Assembly (NCBI RefSeq): GCF_004320525.1
Contig: NZ_SIHX01000008.1
Span: 181,826-245,825, forward strand
Direction: 5' to 3'
DNA: 64,000 nt
Source of the DNA: Arthrobacter sp. S39
GTDB taxonomy: Bacteria; Actinomycetota; Actinomycetes; Actinomycetales; Micrococcaceae
Below the pieces are notes generated by a model. The model had not been told where the DNA came from, ran no database searches, and worked only from the letters and a program-made list of their open reading frames with translations. This document shows, piece by piece, positions 17,491-26,716 of the stretch. A program made the position numbers and the translations under genes. The first letter of the stretch is position 1, and each line of letters begins with the position of its first letter.

Positions 17491-19287
17491 ATGTCTGCAG
17501 AAGTACTGTCACCGTGGCCGAATGAAACCCCACGTGAAACCAACCGCGTCCGCGAGCTCTTCCTCATGCAACCCCATACCGACCTCAGCGGCATCCGTCC
17601 CATGGTGGCCCGTTCGTGGTACCGCAGCCGTGCTGCGGGCGTCGATGCCTTCGCGGACCGCGGGTTCTACGACGAAGGGCGGGTGGACGAGTACACGATC
17701 GCGGCGGCGGGACCGCACCTGCAGAAACTGGATGAAGTGGCTGCCGACTTGGGCGGATACGTCAACATCACCGCCCCCAACGGTGTCCTGGTCAAGGCCA
17801 GCTTCCTGCGGGATGACGGATTCCCCGCTGGGTATTCCCTGCTGGAGGAGAGTTGCGGAAGCAATGGCGAAGGTTTGGCCCTGGAAGAAGGGCGCGGTAT
17901 CTGGCTGGCCCCGGAAGAACACTTTCGGGAGGACATGAGGGGCAACTGGTGCTTTGCTTCCTTGGTCCGGGACCCGTTCCATAACCGTGTGCGGGCCGTG
18001 ATAGGTCTGACGCTCCCGGCAAACCGGGTCAGCACGCTGGAACCATCATCGACCCTGCTCATGCTCGAAGGCGTCGCTTCCCGGATTGAGCGCGACATCG
18101 AAGTCCGCACCTCATCGAAGGAGCGGGCACTGCTCAGTGAGTACCTCAGGATCTCACGCCGAAGGGGCAACCGGGCGGTCATTGCCGTCGACGGTAAAAA
18201 CGCGCTCCAGAACGCATCCGCGACTGCCACGCTGGTGGACAGCGACTTTTCGATCATTTCCGGTTATGCCAAGGCCGTCATGGCGTCCGGCCGCGACATG
18301 AACTGCGAAGTTATCCTGCAAGGGCCGGGGCGTTCCACGCTGGAAATTTCACCGGTAACGCTTTCCGCGGCCAACGTCGGAGCAATTGTGGTGGTCCGGC
18401 CGCACGCGCCCGCCAAGGAGCGGGCAAAAGCCGCCGCCGGTGCTGCAATAACGCTGGAATCGGCGCCGCAAGGAACTGCGGATCGCTTATTGAAGCACGT
18501 GGACGGCACCAGCACGGAGTTTAAGCGAACCCTTAACCTGGCGCGGAAGGCTGTGGACCAGGACCGGTCCGTGGTGCTGATCGGTGAATTGGGCAGCGGG
18601 AAATTGCGGCTGGCCGATGCAATCGGGTCACTGCGGGGTGGCCGCGCGATAGTTGACGCACGCAACGGTGACCTCAGGAACCCCAACTTCAGGGACGTCC
18701 TGCACCGGGTGGCCACGGAGCTTCCAGCCACGTTGATCGTGGAGCACGCTGACGAGCTCTCACAGAATGAAGCAGTCGAGATCGCCCGGAACCTTCGCGG
18801 CCATTCCACCACCAAGCTGATCTTCACCATTACCCGCCCCACGGACGCGACCCTGCTGCTTTCCGAGGCGTTCGACGTCCTTGAAATCTCGGTGGCACCA
18901 CTTCGCAACAGGAGGGAAGACATCCCACAGCTGGCGAATGCGATTGCCGGGGAGATGGGGGAGCGGCGGCTTTCCCGCAGGCTGCTCACGACGCTCACGC
19001 AAGCCGACTGGCCACGTAACATCGACCAGTTGAGGGCCGTCGTCTCCAACGCCGTGGAACGGGCAGGCGGTGCCGAAGTAACAGTGGATGACTTGCCACA
19101 GGGATTCCACCGAGTTTTGACGAAGGGTCGGCTTTCCCGCCTGGAAGACGCGGAACTCAGCGAACTGCGCACGGCGCTCCAGGAAGCAAACGGCAATCGC
19201 AGCCTTGCCGCGGAGACCCTGCAGATCGGGCGCTCCACTCTGTACCGGCGCATGGACTACTTCCGCAGCCGCGGCTTCGACCTCTGA
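17491..19287 (+). CDS. AcoR-like GAF/AAA/Fis transcriptional activator lacking the sigma-54 motif
   Basis: Cytoplasmic DNA-binding regulator of 598 aa. The N-terminal half is the AcoR-type sensor with a GAF domain (SYRS-like start MVARSWYRSRAAGV near 35; SLLEESCGSNGEG and RGNWCFASLVRDP around 115-160). Then comes a degenerate AAA+ domain (about 330-510) with LIGELGSGK as Walker A and LIVEHADEL as Walker B. The C-terminus is a Fis-type HTH (ETLQIGRSTLYRRMDYF). The GAFTGA loop that contacts sigma-54 is absent, as expected in actinobacteria. The start ATG 17491 has agagag upstream; an in-frame extension to 17317 is unlikely. It heads the catabolic island and is my candidate for binding the TGTCYCA-N3-TGRGACA sites. 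Confidence 0.88.
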   Translation: MSAEVLSPWPNETPRETNRVRELFLMQPHTDLSGIRPMVARSWYRSRAAGVDAFADRGFYDEGRVDEYTIAAAGPHLQKLDEVAADLGGYVNITAPNGVLVKASFLRDDGFPAGYSLLEESCGSNGEGLALEEGRGIWLAPEEHFREDMRGNWCFASLVRDPFHNRVRAVIGLTLPANRVSTLEPSSTLLMLEGVASRIERDIEVRTSSKERALLSEYLRISRRRGNRAVIAVDGKNALQNASATATLVDSDFSIISGYAKAVMASGRDMNCEVILQGPGRSTLEISPVTLSAANVGAIVVVRPHAPAKERAKAAAGAAITLESAPQGTADRLLKHVDGTSTEFKRTLNLARKAVDQDRSVVLIGELGSGKLRLADAIGSLRGGRAIVDARNGDLRNPNFRDVLHRVATELPATLIVEHADELSQNEAVEIARNLRGHSTTKLIFTITRPTDATLLLSEAFDVLEISVAPLRNRREDIPQLANAIAGEMGERRLSRRLLTTLTQADWPRNIDQLRAVVSNAVERAGGAEVTVDDLPQGFHRVLTKGRLSRLEDAELSELRTALQEANGNRSLAAETLQIGRSTLYRRMDYFRSRGFDL

Positions 19288-19297
19288 TTCCACGCAG

Positions 19298-19332
19298 GCA
19301 GCAGCCGACCTCCTAAAGAGGCCGGCTGCTGC
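19298..19332 (+). terminator. Hairpin terminator after the AcoR-like gene
   Basis: GCAGCAGCCG (19298-19307) pairs with CGGCTGCTGC, and an inner CCTC/GAGG extends the stem. It ends 45 nt after the regulator stop. No long U-run follows. Confidence 0.65.
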
Positions 19333-19399
19333 GCGCTGCCCAGGCGGCGAAAGCCGGACGGCGGGTGGCCGCTTGTGCTGCCCGGCCCTCCCCAGTCGG

Positions 19400-19416
19400 T
19401 GGGACAAAGTGTCCCA
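19400..19416. promoter_or_regulatory. Activator-site variant before the hydroxyacid dehydrogenase operon
   Basis: TGGGACA-AAG-TGTCCCA is a perfect palindrome built from the same half-sites as the other sites in the island but facing outward. TCGATA, which precedes the -10-like hexamers of both permease promoters, recurs here at 19427-19432. It lies 132 nt before the 19549 start. Confidence 0.6.
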
Positions 19417-19548
19417 CTGTGGTGTCTCGATATGGCACGGATGGCCGCCGCGATATCGCGTTGTACTGGAAATCACCCGGCACCGGCACCCGTCCCAAGG
19501 AGTGTCCGGCAGCGACCGAGGGTACGAACACGAACAGGACGACTGACT

Positions 19549-20496
19549 ATGACCCGCGATGCCCAGGGAACCATTCTTGTGGCCCCTCACCATTTCCCGG
19601 ACCTGGACCGTGAGCACGCGCTCGCGGAGGAGTTCGGCTACACACTCAACCCCGCGGCAGACACCGATGCCTTCCGCGAAGGGCTTCCCGAAGCCGACAT
19701 TGTGATGATCACGCCCTATGCCAAGCTCACTGCCGCCGACTTCCCGTTGATGACCAAGTGCCGTGCAGTGATCCGGTACGGAATCGGCTACGACAACATC
19801 GACGTCGCCGCGGCTACCGAAGCGGGTATCCCGGTCTCGATCGTTCCGGGCACGGCCTCGGAAGAAGTCGCCTCCCATGCCTTCGCCATGGGCCTGGCGT
19901 TGGCCCGCCGCCTACCTGCCGGAAACGCCGCCATTGACAACCTTGGCTGGGCCGGAACCATCGGCTACGACACCCCTGTCCTCTCCGAGCTTGAGGTCGG
20001 CGTCCTGGGCATGGGCCGCATCGGGCAGCACGTGGCTCGCATGTACTCCTCTGTAGGAGCTCGCGTGCGCGCTTATGATCCCTTTGTCACGGAGAGTTTC
20101 GTGGAGATGACGGGGCTTCAAGACATCCTGGAAAATTCCGACGTCGTCTCCCTCCACCTGCCGCTGAACGACGAGACGACGAACCTCATCTCCACCGACG
20201 TCCTCGCCAAAATGCGTCGAGGCACAGTGATCGTCAACGTGTCCCGCGGCGGACTCATCGATGAAACCGCGCTCGCCGAAGCATTGGCCTCCGGGCACAT
20301 CTCAGGCGCCGGCATCGACACCTTCGCCCAGGAGCCGCTCGGTGCGGAACACCCCCTGCGGACGGCGCCAAACGCCATCCTCACGCCGCACATCGCGTGG
20401 CGTTCCAACCGGTCGACAGGTGCCCTACAGGACGGTGCCGTGGAGCGCGTACGCCTCGCGCTGACCGGCCAGCCGCTCATCGACCTCGTGAACTGA
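19549..20496 (+). CDS. D-2-hydroxyacid dehydrogenase (NAD-dependent, phosphoglycerate dehydrogenase-like)
   Basis: Oxidoreductase of 315 aa interconverting 2-hydroxy- and 2-keto-acids. The Rossmann motif VGVLGMGRIGQHVARMY lies near 147-163. Catalytic Arg is in VNVSRGGLID, Glu in the FAQEPL segment and His in LTPHIAWRS. The start ATG 19549 lies beyond the palindrome at 19400; the frame is open to 19375. It is the first gene of an apparent six-gene run through HyuB. The substrate is unknown; the final residues are encoded in a 17-bp tandem repeat. Confidence 0.9.
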   Translation: MTRDAQGTILVAPHHFPDLDREHALAEEFGYTLNPAADTDAFREGLPEADIVMITPYAKLTAADFPLMTKCRAVIRYGIGYDNIDVAAATEAGIPVSIVPGTASEEVASHAFAMGLALARRLPAGNAAIDNLGWAGTIGYDTPVLSELEVGVLGMGRIGQHVARMYSSVGARVRAYDPFVTESFVEMTGLQDILENSDVVSLHLPLNDETTNLISTDVLAKMRRGTVIVNVSRGGLIDETALAEALASGHISGAGIDTFAQEPLGAEHPLRTAPNAILTPHIAWRSNRSTGALQDGAVERVRLALTGQPLIDLVN

Positions 20497-20535
20497 AACG
20501 ACTCGTGAACTGAAACGACTCGTGAACTGAAAAGA
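20485..20535. repeat. Three tandem 17-bp units spanning a stop codon
   Basis: The unit ctcgtgaactgaaacga occurs at 20485-20501 and 20502-20518, with a one-base variant at 20519-20535. The first copy encodes the C-terminal Leu-Val-Asn-stop of the hydroxyacid dehydrogenase. The extra copies add spacing before the next gene's Shine-Dalgarno. Confidence 0.95.
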
Positions 20536-20550
20536 CTGGAGAAACCCGAC

Positions 20551-21846
20551 TTGGCTACCACCAATCATTTGGAAGACCTCGCTGCGTTGCAGAACCCTGC
20601 AGAGGATCCGCATCTGCGCCGTGGGCCGCGCGGCTTCCCGCTGCTGCCTGGCGGCTACGGCCGGTCAACCTACTACACCGGCGCACCAAGCCCTTACGCC
20701 ATCAAGGGCGAGGGCTACCGGGTGTGGGATGACCGCGGCCGTGAACTGATCGACGCGAACAACAACTTCACGTCCCTGATCCACGGCAATGCCCACCCGG
20801 AAATCACCGAAGCTGCAACCAAGGCCCTCACCACTGGTGCAAGCTGGGGTATCCCGAACCTCTACGAATGGGAACTCGCCGAACTCCTGCTCGGCCGCCT
20901 TCCCGAATTGGACCAGGTCCGTTTCGCAAACTCCGGCACCGAAGCCGTCATGTCCGCGATCCGCATCGCCCGTGCCAGCACTGGCCGAGAGCGCGTTATC
21001 GTCACCAAGGGCGGATACCACGGAACGTCCGAGGTTGCCCTGGTTCCCGGTGGACCGTCCTACCAGCGCGGCGTCACCCGCGGCGTGATCGACGACGTCA
21101 CAGCGGTTCCGCTGAACGACGTCGAATTCCTTCGCCAAGCGGTCGAGGCCGCTCCGGACGCCTACGCTGCCATCATCCTGGACCTGCTGCCCAACCGTGC
21201 CGGCCTCCTTACCATCAACGAGGACTTCGTCCGGACTGCCCGGGAGCTGGCCACCCGTTACGGCATTGTCCTGATCATTGATGAGGTCATCAGCCTCCGC
21301 CTTGGCTACAGCGGCTTCAGCGGCGAATACGGGGTTACCCCGGACCTGCTGACCACGGGCAAGCTCATCGGCGGCGGATTCCCCGTTGGAGCTGTCTGCG
21401 GCACGGCCGAGCTGATGGCCGAAGTGGACCCGACGCTCCCTGGCAGCCTGCCTCACGGTGGCACCTTCTCCGGCAACCCAGTGAGCATGGCAGCGGGTTC
21501 CGTCGCCCTGCGCCTTTACACGGAAGATGAGGTCAAGCGCCTGAACCAGTTGGGCGACACCGCTCGCGACACGGTCAACGCCAGTGTTGCCGAAGCCGGC
21601 TGGGAGATCCGCGGCCGCGGCTCACTCCTCCGCGCGGTTCCGGCCGGTGCAGAGAAGGTGGACGAACACACCCAGCACAAGCTGTGGTGGGCCTCTTACG
21701 AGCGCGGCCTGCTGGGCTCCCCGGCCAACCTGTTGTCGCTGTCCACGCCCATGGACGAAAAGGTTGTCGCTGACATTACGGACCGCCTGGCCGACGCTGT
21801 CCTGGCAGTCGCCGCAGGGGCTCCCACCACGGAAGGCGCAAAGTAG
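20551..21846 (+). CDS. Class III PLP aminotransferase (glutamate-1-semialdehyde aminomutase-like)
   Basis: PLP enzyme of 431 aa, fold type I. Schiff-base Lys is K271 in TTGKLIGGGFPVGA, PLP-binding Asp is in LIIDEVISLR, and FANSGTEAVMSAIR is the phosphate-binding segment. The start is TTG 20551 with ggag 9 nt upstream. It resembles HemL but sits in a catabolic operon, so an omega-transaminase on an amino-polyol, amino acid or semialdehyde is more likely than haem synthesis. It is followed 2 nt later by the FAH gene. Confidence 0.88.
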   Translation: MATTNHLEDLAALQNPAEDPHLRRGPRGFPLLPGGYGRSTYYTGAPSPYAIKGEGYRVWDDRGRELIDANNNFTSLIHGNAHPEITEAATKALTTGASWGIPNLYEWELAELLLGRLPELDQVRFANSGTEAVMSAIRIARASTGRERVIVTKGGYHGTSEVALVPGGPSYQRGVTRGVIDDVTAVPLNDVEFLRQAVEAAPDAYAAIILDLLPNRAGLLTINEDFVRTARELATRYGIVLIIDEVISLRLGYSGFSGEYGVTPDLLTTGKLIGGGFPVGAVCGTAELMAEVDPTLPGSLPHGGTFSGNPVSMAAGSVALRLYTEDEVKRLNQLGDTARDTVNASVAEAGWEIRGRGSLLRAVPAGAEKVDEHTQHKLWWASYERGLLGSPANLLSLSTPMDEKVVADITDRLADAVLAVAAGAPTTEGAK

Positions 21847-21848
21847 CC

Positions 21849-22748
21849 ATGAAGATTGTTTCCTACGAACACGAGTCCGGCGTTCGCGGCGGCGTCCTGA
21901 TCGATGACACCGTCTATGACCTGGAGCTGCTGCTGCAGGGTTCCCGCCAGGCGGTGCACGGAGCCACGACGTCCGTCCGGGAATTCCTGGAATTCTACGG
22001 TGACAGGCTTGAGGCCATTTCGGCCGAGGTCAGCGCATTGGCTGGTCGGGACCCCGAAGCCCATGTGGGTACCCGGGCCGATATCCGTTTGACCGCACCT
22101 GTACCCAATCCTTCCAAGGTGCTGTGCATAGGACTGAACTACAAGGACCACGTTGCCGAGACCGGCCGCGCGTTCCCGGAGTACCCGGACGTTTTCGCCA
22201 AGTTCGCCTCCACCATGGTTGGACCCGAGGACGAGATCGGCGGTGCGAAGATCAGCGAGAACCTCGACTTCGAAGGCGAGTTGGCAGTAGTCATCGGGCG
22301 CACGGCCAGCGGGGTCACCGAAGAAGAAGCGCTGAACTATGTTGCAGCGCTTGCCCCGCTGAACGATGTCACCGCTCGCGACTTGCAGTACCGCGGGACC
22401 CAGTGGCTGGCAGGCAAGGCCGTAGACGGCTCAAGCCCGTGGGGTCCGGCCATGGTCACCCTGGACGAAGTGGGCGATCCCCAAAACCTGGACCTCGCAA
22501 CCCGCGTGAACGGCATCGAAGTGCAGCGCTCCAACACGAGCCACCAGATCTTCCCGATCGCGCGGATCGTCTCCTACCTCTCAAGCTTCCTCACCCTGGA
22601 ACCGGGCGACGTCATTGCCACAGGGACCCCGCAGGGCATTGGTGCCAAGCGGAATCCACCTGTCTGGCTGGAACCGGGAGACACGGTGGAAATCGAGATC
22701 GACAAGGTGGGGCTGCTCCGCAACACCGTGGGCAAGCCCCAGCTCTAA
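21849..22748 (+). CDS. Fumarylacetoacetate hydrolase-family enzyme
   Basis: Protein of 299 aa with an N-terminal cap of about 85 residues and the FAH catalytic fold: GLNYKDHVAETG near 95, the metal-ligand segment LDFEGELAVVIG near 140, and GDVIATGTPQGIG near 257. FAH members hydrolyse or decarboxylate 2,4-diketo acids, or hydrate or dehydrate 2-keto-3-deoxy acids. With the IlvD/Edd dehydratase and dehydrogenases further on, a role on a 2-keto-3-deoxy or 2,4-diketo sugar acid is reasonable. Ureidoglycolate lyase-like activity is an alternative given the adjacent HyuAB. Confidence 0.9.
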   Translation: MKIVSYEHESGVRGGVLIDDTVYDLELLLQGSRQAVHGATTSVREFLEFYGDRLEAISAEVSALAGRDPEAHVGTRADIRLTAPVPNPSKVLCIGLNYKDHVAETGRAFPEYPDVFAKFASTMVGPEDEIGGAKISENLDFEGELAVVIGRTASGVTEEEALNYVAALAPLNDVTARDLQYRGTQWLAGKAVDGSSPWGPAMVTLDEVGDPQNLDLATRVNGIEVQRSNTSHQIFPIARIVSYLSSFLTLEPGDVIATGTPQGIGAKRNPPVWLEPGDTVEIEIDKVGLLRNTVGKPQL

Positions 22749-22772
22749 CCCCCTGCAAGCTCTACGAAAGTA

Positions 22773-24872
22773 ATGAAGACCATGAGTGATGTACAAACAC
22801 AAGCAAGTGAGGCCAGGTACCGCATCGCCGTCGACACCGGCGGTACCTTTACCGACGTCGTGGTCGGTTCCAACAGCGGTGACATGGCGGTGGGCAAGGC
22901 GCTGACCACCTACGACCGCGTGTTCACCGGCTTCGAAGCGTCCGTCCGCCGTGCAGCCGAGTCCGTTGGCTGGAGCGGTGACGATGTTCTGCGCAACGCA
23001 GACGTCATTGTCTACGGCACCACCCACGCCACCAATGCAGTGCTCACCGGTAAGGTCGCCAAGACTGCGCTGCTGACCACGGACGGTTTTGCCGACACCC
23101 TGCTGCTGCGCGAAGGTGGTCGCCGTGACGCCTTCGATTCCAAGGCTGCCTACCCGCCGCCGTACATTCCCCGCCAGCTAACCTTCGAAATCACCGAGCG
23201 CATCTCTGCCGAGGGCGAAGTCCTGGTGGCACTGGACGAAGAACAGGTCCGCGAAGTCCTCGGATCCTTCAGGGAACAGGGCATTGAAGCCGTAGCCGTT
23301 TCCTTCCTGTGGTCCATCATCAACGACCTCCACGAGAAGCGCGTTGCCGAGCTGATCCAGGAAATTCTTCCCGGCGTTCCGTACACGCTCTCCAACGCGG
23401 CAAATCCCACCATCCGCGAATACCGACGCTCCTCGGCAGCCTCGATCGACGCTTCCCTGAAGCCGTTGATGGCCGACCACCTGGGCAAGCTCCGCTCCGA
23501 CCTCCAGGAATACGGCTTCGCCGGGGACCTGCTGGTGGTCACCTCAGAAGGTGCCGTCCTCGACGTCGCCGATGTCCTTGACCGTCCCGTCCTGCTTCTG
23601 AACTCCGGCCCGTCCATGGCACCGCTGGTGGGTGCGGCAGCTGCTCCAGACCACGACACCGTGGTGGTCTGCGACATGGGCGGCACCACCTTCGATGTGT
23701 CCTTGGTGGAGAACGGCGTGGTCCGTCACACCCGTGAAGCGTGGCTGGGGGAGCCGTTCGTCGGTCACCTCACCGGCCTGTCCTCCGTAGCGGTGTCGAG
23801 CATTGGCGCCGGCGGCGGGAGCATCGCCTGGATCGACGGCGGCGGGCTGCTTCGCGTGGGCCCGCAGAGTGCGCGCAGCACCCCCGGTCCGGCAGCCTAC
23901 GGCCGCGGCGGCGAAGAACCAACCGTCACGGACGCTTGCGTGGCGCTCGGCTACCTCGACACAGAGGGCTTCGAAGGTGGCTTCACCCTGAACCGCGAGG
24001 CTGCCATCAAGGCCATTGACACCCGCATCGCCGGGCCGTTGAAGATGGACACCCTCCAGGCCGCCCAGGCCATCCTGGATGTCTCCGCCAACCACATGGC
24101 CACCGCCATCCGACAGTCTGCCCTCGAACAGGGCGTTGATCCCCGGGGCGCGCTCATTGTTGCCGGCGGTGGCGCAGGTGCCATGGTCGCAGCGATCATC
24201 GGCAGGCTTCTGGAAGCCGACACCGTCCTTGTCCCGGCGACCGCCGGCGTCCTGGCCGCCTACGGCGCCCACCGCGCCCCGATCGCCACAGAGTTCCTCT
24301 CCCCGCTGCACAACGACACCCGCAGTTTCGACGCCGGTTCGGCCTCCCGCGCTGTGGAGGATCTGACAGCCAAGGCTGAGGCCTTCGTGAAGCGCTTCGA
24401 TGGCGTGGGCGAGGCACCCAAGGTCACCTACTTCGTGGATGCCCGGTACCCCGGCCAGGCCTGGGACCTCCGCGTCTACCTCGACGCCGCCCCGGACACC
24501 TCCGGCGATGCGGCAGGCATCATCGAGCGCGCCTTCCACGAAGAGCACGACCGCCGCAACGGCACCCACGACCCCGACAGCCGCGTGGAGATTATCACCT
24601 GGGGCGTCCGCGTGGAGATCCCGCGTCCGGAGAACGCCAAGTCTGAAAGCGAACTCAGCCGAACGGCGGAAATCCACCGCACCGACGACATCGTGTTTGG
24701 CGGCGAACCTTTCAGCACCCAGCGCTACCGCGGCGTGACGCTCGCCCCCCGCGACAAGATCATCGGGCCTGCCGTCATCGACCAGCCAACCACCACCATC
24801 GTCGTGCCGCCGGAGTGGGACGCCACGCTCGATGAACGATCCAACATCTACCTCACCCGTAAGGAGGCGTAA
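22773..24872 (+). CDS. Hydantoinase/oxoprolinase subunit A (HyuA family)
   Basis: ATP-dependent cyclic-amide hydrolase or carboxylase-type subunit of 699 aa. It begins RIAVDTGGTFTDVVVGS (Hydant_A_N). DMGGTTFDVSLVENG near 305 opens the main ASKHA-type ATPase domain, and a HyuA C-terminal domain follows. A second ATG at 22782 is possible. HyuB follows after 2 nt. The family includes N-methylhydantoinase, 5-oxoprolinase and acetone/acetophenone carboxylases, so the ring or ketone substrate is not decided. Confidence 0.92.
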   Translation: MKTMSDVQTQASEARYRIAVDTGGTFTDVVVGSNSGDMAVGKALTTYDRVFTGFEASVRRAAESVGWSGDDVLRNADVIVYGTTHATNAVLTGKVAKTALLTTDGFADTLLLREGGRRDAFDSKAAYPPPYIPRQLTFEITERISAEGEVLVALDEEQVREVLGSFREQGIEAVAVSFLWSIINDLHEKRVAELIQEILPGVPYTLSNAANPTIREYRRSSAASIDASLKPLMADHLGKLRSDLQEYGFAGDLLVVTSEGAVLDVADVLDRPVLLLNSGPSMAPLVGAAAAPDHDTVVVCDMGGTTFDVSLVENGVVRHTREAWLGEPFVGHLTGLSSVAVSSIGAGGGSIAWIDGGGLLRVGPQSARSTPGPAAYGRGGEEPTVTDACVALGYLDTEGFEGGFTLNREAAIKAIDTRIAGPLKMDTLQAAQAILDVSANHMATAIRQSALEQGVDPRGALIVAGGGAGAMVAAIIGRLLEADTVLVPATAGVLAAYGAHRAPIATEFLSPLHNDTRSFDAGSASRAVEDLTAKAEAFVKRFDGVGEAPKVTYFVDARYPGQAWDLRVYLDAAPDTSGDAAGIIERAFHEEHDRRNGTHDPDSRVEIITWGVRVEIPRPENAKSESELSRTAEIHRTDDIVFGGEPFSTQRYRGVTLAPRDKIIGPAVIDQPTTTIVVPPEWDATLDERSNIYLTRKEA

Positions 24873-24874
24873 CC

Positions 24875-26635
24875 GTGACCCGCGAATTCGATCCCGTAAA
24901 GCTCTCGGTCCTTGCCAACGCATTCGACGGCATCGTCCGCGAAATGACCAACGGCCTGCTCCGCTCCGCCCGCTCATCAGTCATCAACACCGCCCGCGAC
25001 TTCTCCTGCGCCGTACTGACTGCAGACAACCAACTGCTCGCCGCGGCCGAAGGAGTCCCCGTGCACGTCTTCGGTGCCGGTCCGCTGGGCGAAGACATGG
25101 TGGAACTGCACAAGGACATCCGGGAAGGCGACGCGTTCCTGCACAACGATCCCTACATGGGTAACTCGCACGCTGCAGACCACGTGATCCTGGTGCCCAT
25201 CTTCATCCAAGGACGCCACCTCTTCACCGCCGTGACGAAGGCCCACCAGGCCGACTGCGGCAACTCGCTTCCCACCACGTTCTTCGCAACAGCGCGGGAT
25301 GTCTATGAGGAAGGCGCGCTGATCTTCCCCTGCGTCCGGATCCAGCGCGACTACACAGACATCGACGACATCATCCGCATGTGCAGGTCCCGCATCCGTG
25401 TGCCCGACCAGTGGTACGGCGACTACCTCGCATCCGTGGGTGCTTCCCGTATCGCCGAGCGCCGCATCCACGAGCTCGCAGAAAAGTTCGGAGTCGATGA
25501 CCTGGTGGACTTTGTGGACGCCTGGTTCGACTACTCCGAGCGACTGACCGCCGGCGCAATCGAGAAGCTGCCCGAGTACGTCCTCCACGGCACCTCTGCC
25601 CACGATCCCTTCCCCGGCACCGGACCGGACGGCGTGCAGCTGCAGGCGACCCTCGAGGTGAAGCCCAAGCAGGGCAAGATTGTGATCGACCTGCGCGACA
25701 ACCCGGACAACCTTCCCAACGGCTTAAACCTCACCAAGGCAACGGCCACCGGCGCCGCATTGGCCGGCATCCTTTCCGGCATTCCGGAGAACCTGCCGAG
25801 CAACGCTGGAACCTTCCGCCGGGTGGAAGTGCTGCTGCGTGACGGCTGCGCCGTCGGTGTTCCGAAGCACCCGTACTCCTGCTCCTCGGGCACCACCAAC
25901 CTCGCCGACCGCGTAGTGAACATCGTCCAGGCCGCGTTCTCCCAGATCGACGACGGATACGGCACCGCCGAGGGTGCGGCCGGCCAGGCACCCGCCAAGT
26001 CGGTCATCTCCGGCACGGACGAACGCAACGGCAACGCCTATGTAAACCAGATCCTGGTAGGCGGTGTCGGCGGGCCGGCTACCCCGTTCGTCGACGGATG
26101 GCCCACCTACCAGCGTCCAGTGTGCGGCGCCCTGCTGTACCACGACAGCGTGGAAGTGGACGAGCAGCGCTACCCGATCCTGGTTCACGAACGCACCCTG
26201 GTAGCAGACACCGGCGGAGCCGGCCGCCAGCGCGGCGGACTCGCAACCCGCGTCACCATGGAACCCCGTGGGGAGAGCGTCACCCTCACCTACGGCATCG
26301 AAGGCAAGATCAACCCGCCCAAAGGTGTCCGTGGTGGCCACGACGGGGCAGAACCGTCCGCCTGGGTAGAGGACCTCAAGACCGGCGAACGGCGCGAGAT
26401 CCCGGTAGTAGGCCGCTACGACCTGCAGTCGGGCGAGAAGGTCGTATCCATCACCCCCGGCGGTGGCGGCTACGGCGATCCGCTGGAGCGTGACGTCCTC
26501 GCAGTCCTCGACGACTACCGGGAATCCCGCGTCACTGCCGAGGCAGCAGCTGCCGATTACGGCGTGGTCATCACCGACGGCGCAGTTGACGAGGCAGCCA
26601 CAGCGAAGGCCCGTCAGGAACGCCTGGCCGGCTAG
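24875..26635 (+). CDS. Hydantoinase/oxoprolinase subunit B (HyuB family)
   Basis: Partner subunit of 586 aa. It has typical family blocks RSSVINTARDFSCAVLTAD near 38, HNDPYMGNSHAADH near 91 and GGGGYGDPLERD near the C-terminus. The GTG start has a strong aaggagg 7 nt upstream, placed in the last codons of hyuA. It forms the heteromeric ATP-dependent enzyme with HyuA in the cytoplasm and ends this operon before a strong hairpin. Confidence 0.92.
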   Translation: MTREFDPVKLSVLANAFDGIVREMTNGLLRSARSSVINTARDFSCAVLTADNQLLAAAEGVPVHVFGAGPLGEDMVELHKDIREGDAFLHNDPYMGNSHAADHVILVPIFIQGRHLFTAVTKAHQADCGNSLPTTFFATARDVYEEGALIFPCVRIQRDYTDIDDIIRMCRSRIRVPDQWYGDYLASVGASRIAERRIHELAEKFGVDDLVDFVDAWFDYSERLTAGAIEKLPEYVLHGTSAHDPFPGTGPDGVQLQATLEVKPKQGKIVIDLRDNPDNLPNGLNLTKATATGAALAGILSGIPENLPSNAGTFRRVEVLLRDGCAVGVPKHPYSCSSGTTNLADRVVNIVQAAFSQIDDGYGTAEGAAGQAPAKSVISGTDERNGNAYVNQILVGGVGGPATPFVDGWPTYQRPVCGALLYHDSVEVDEQRYPILVHERTLVADTGGAGRQRGGLATRVTMEPRGESVTLTYGIEGKINPPKGVRGGHDGAEPSAWVEDLKTGERREIPVVGRYDLQSGEKVVSITPGGGGYGDPLERDVLAVLDDYRESRVTAEAAAADYGVVITDGAVDEAATAKARQERLAG

Positions 26636-26653
26636 CCGACAGCTATCGCAACC

Positions 26654-26689
26654 CATCCCGAGGCGGGGTATATTCCTCGCCTCGGGATG
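26654..26689 (+). terminator. Strong hairpin after hyuB
   Basis: A 15-bp stem with a single G-T pair: CATCCCGAGGCGGGG (26654-26668), a 6-nt loop TATATT, and CCTCGCCTCGGGATG (26675-26689). It lies 18 nt after the hyuB stop. The U-run is poor, so partial read-through into the next gene is possible. Confidence 0.75.
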
Positions 26690-26716
26690 TTCCAACAAAC
26701 ATTTACGGAGATTCAC

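Noticed and set aside
23544..24977. 477-codon minus frame over HyuA
   Set aside because: Shadow of the HyuA gene; low-complexity Gly/Ala/Val/Arg composition.
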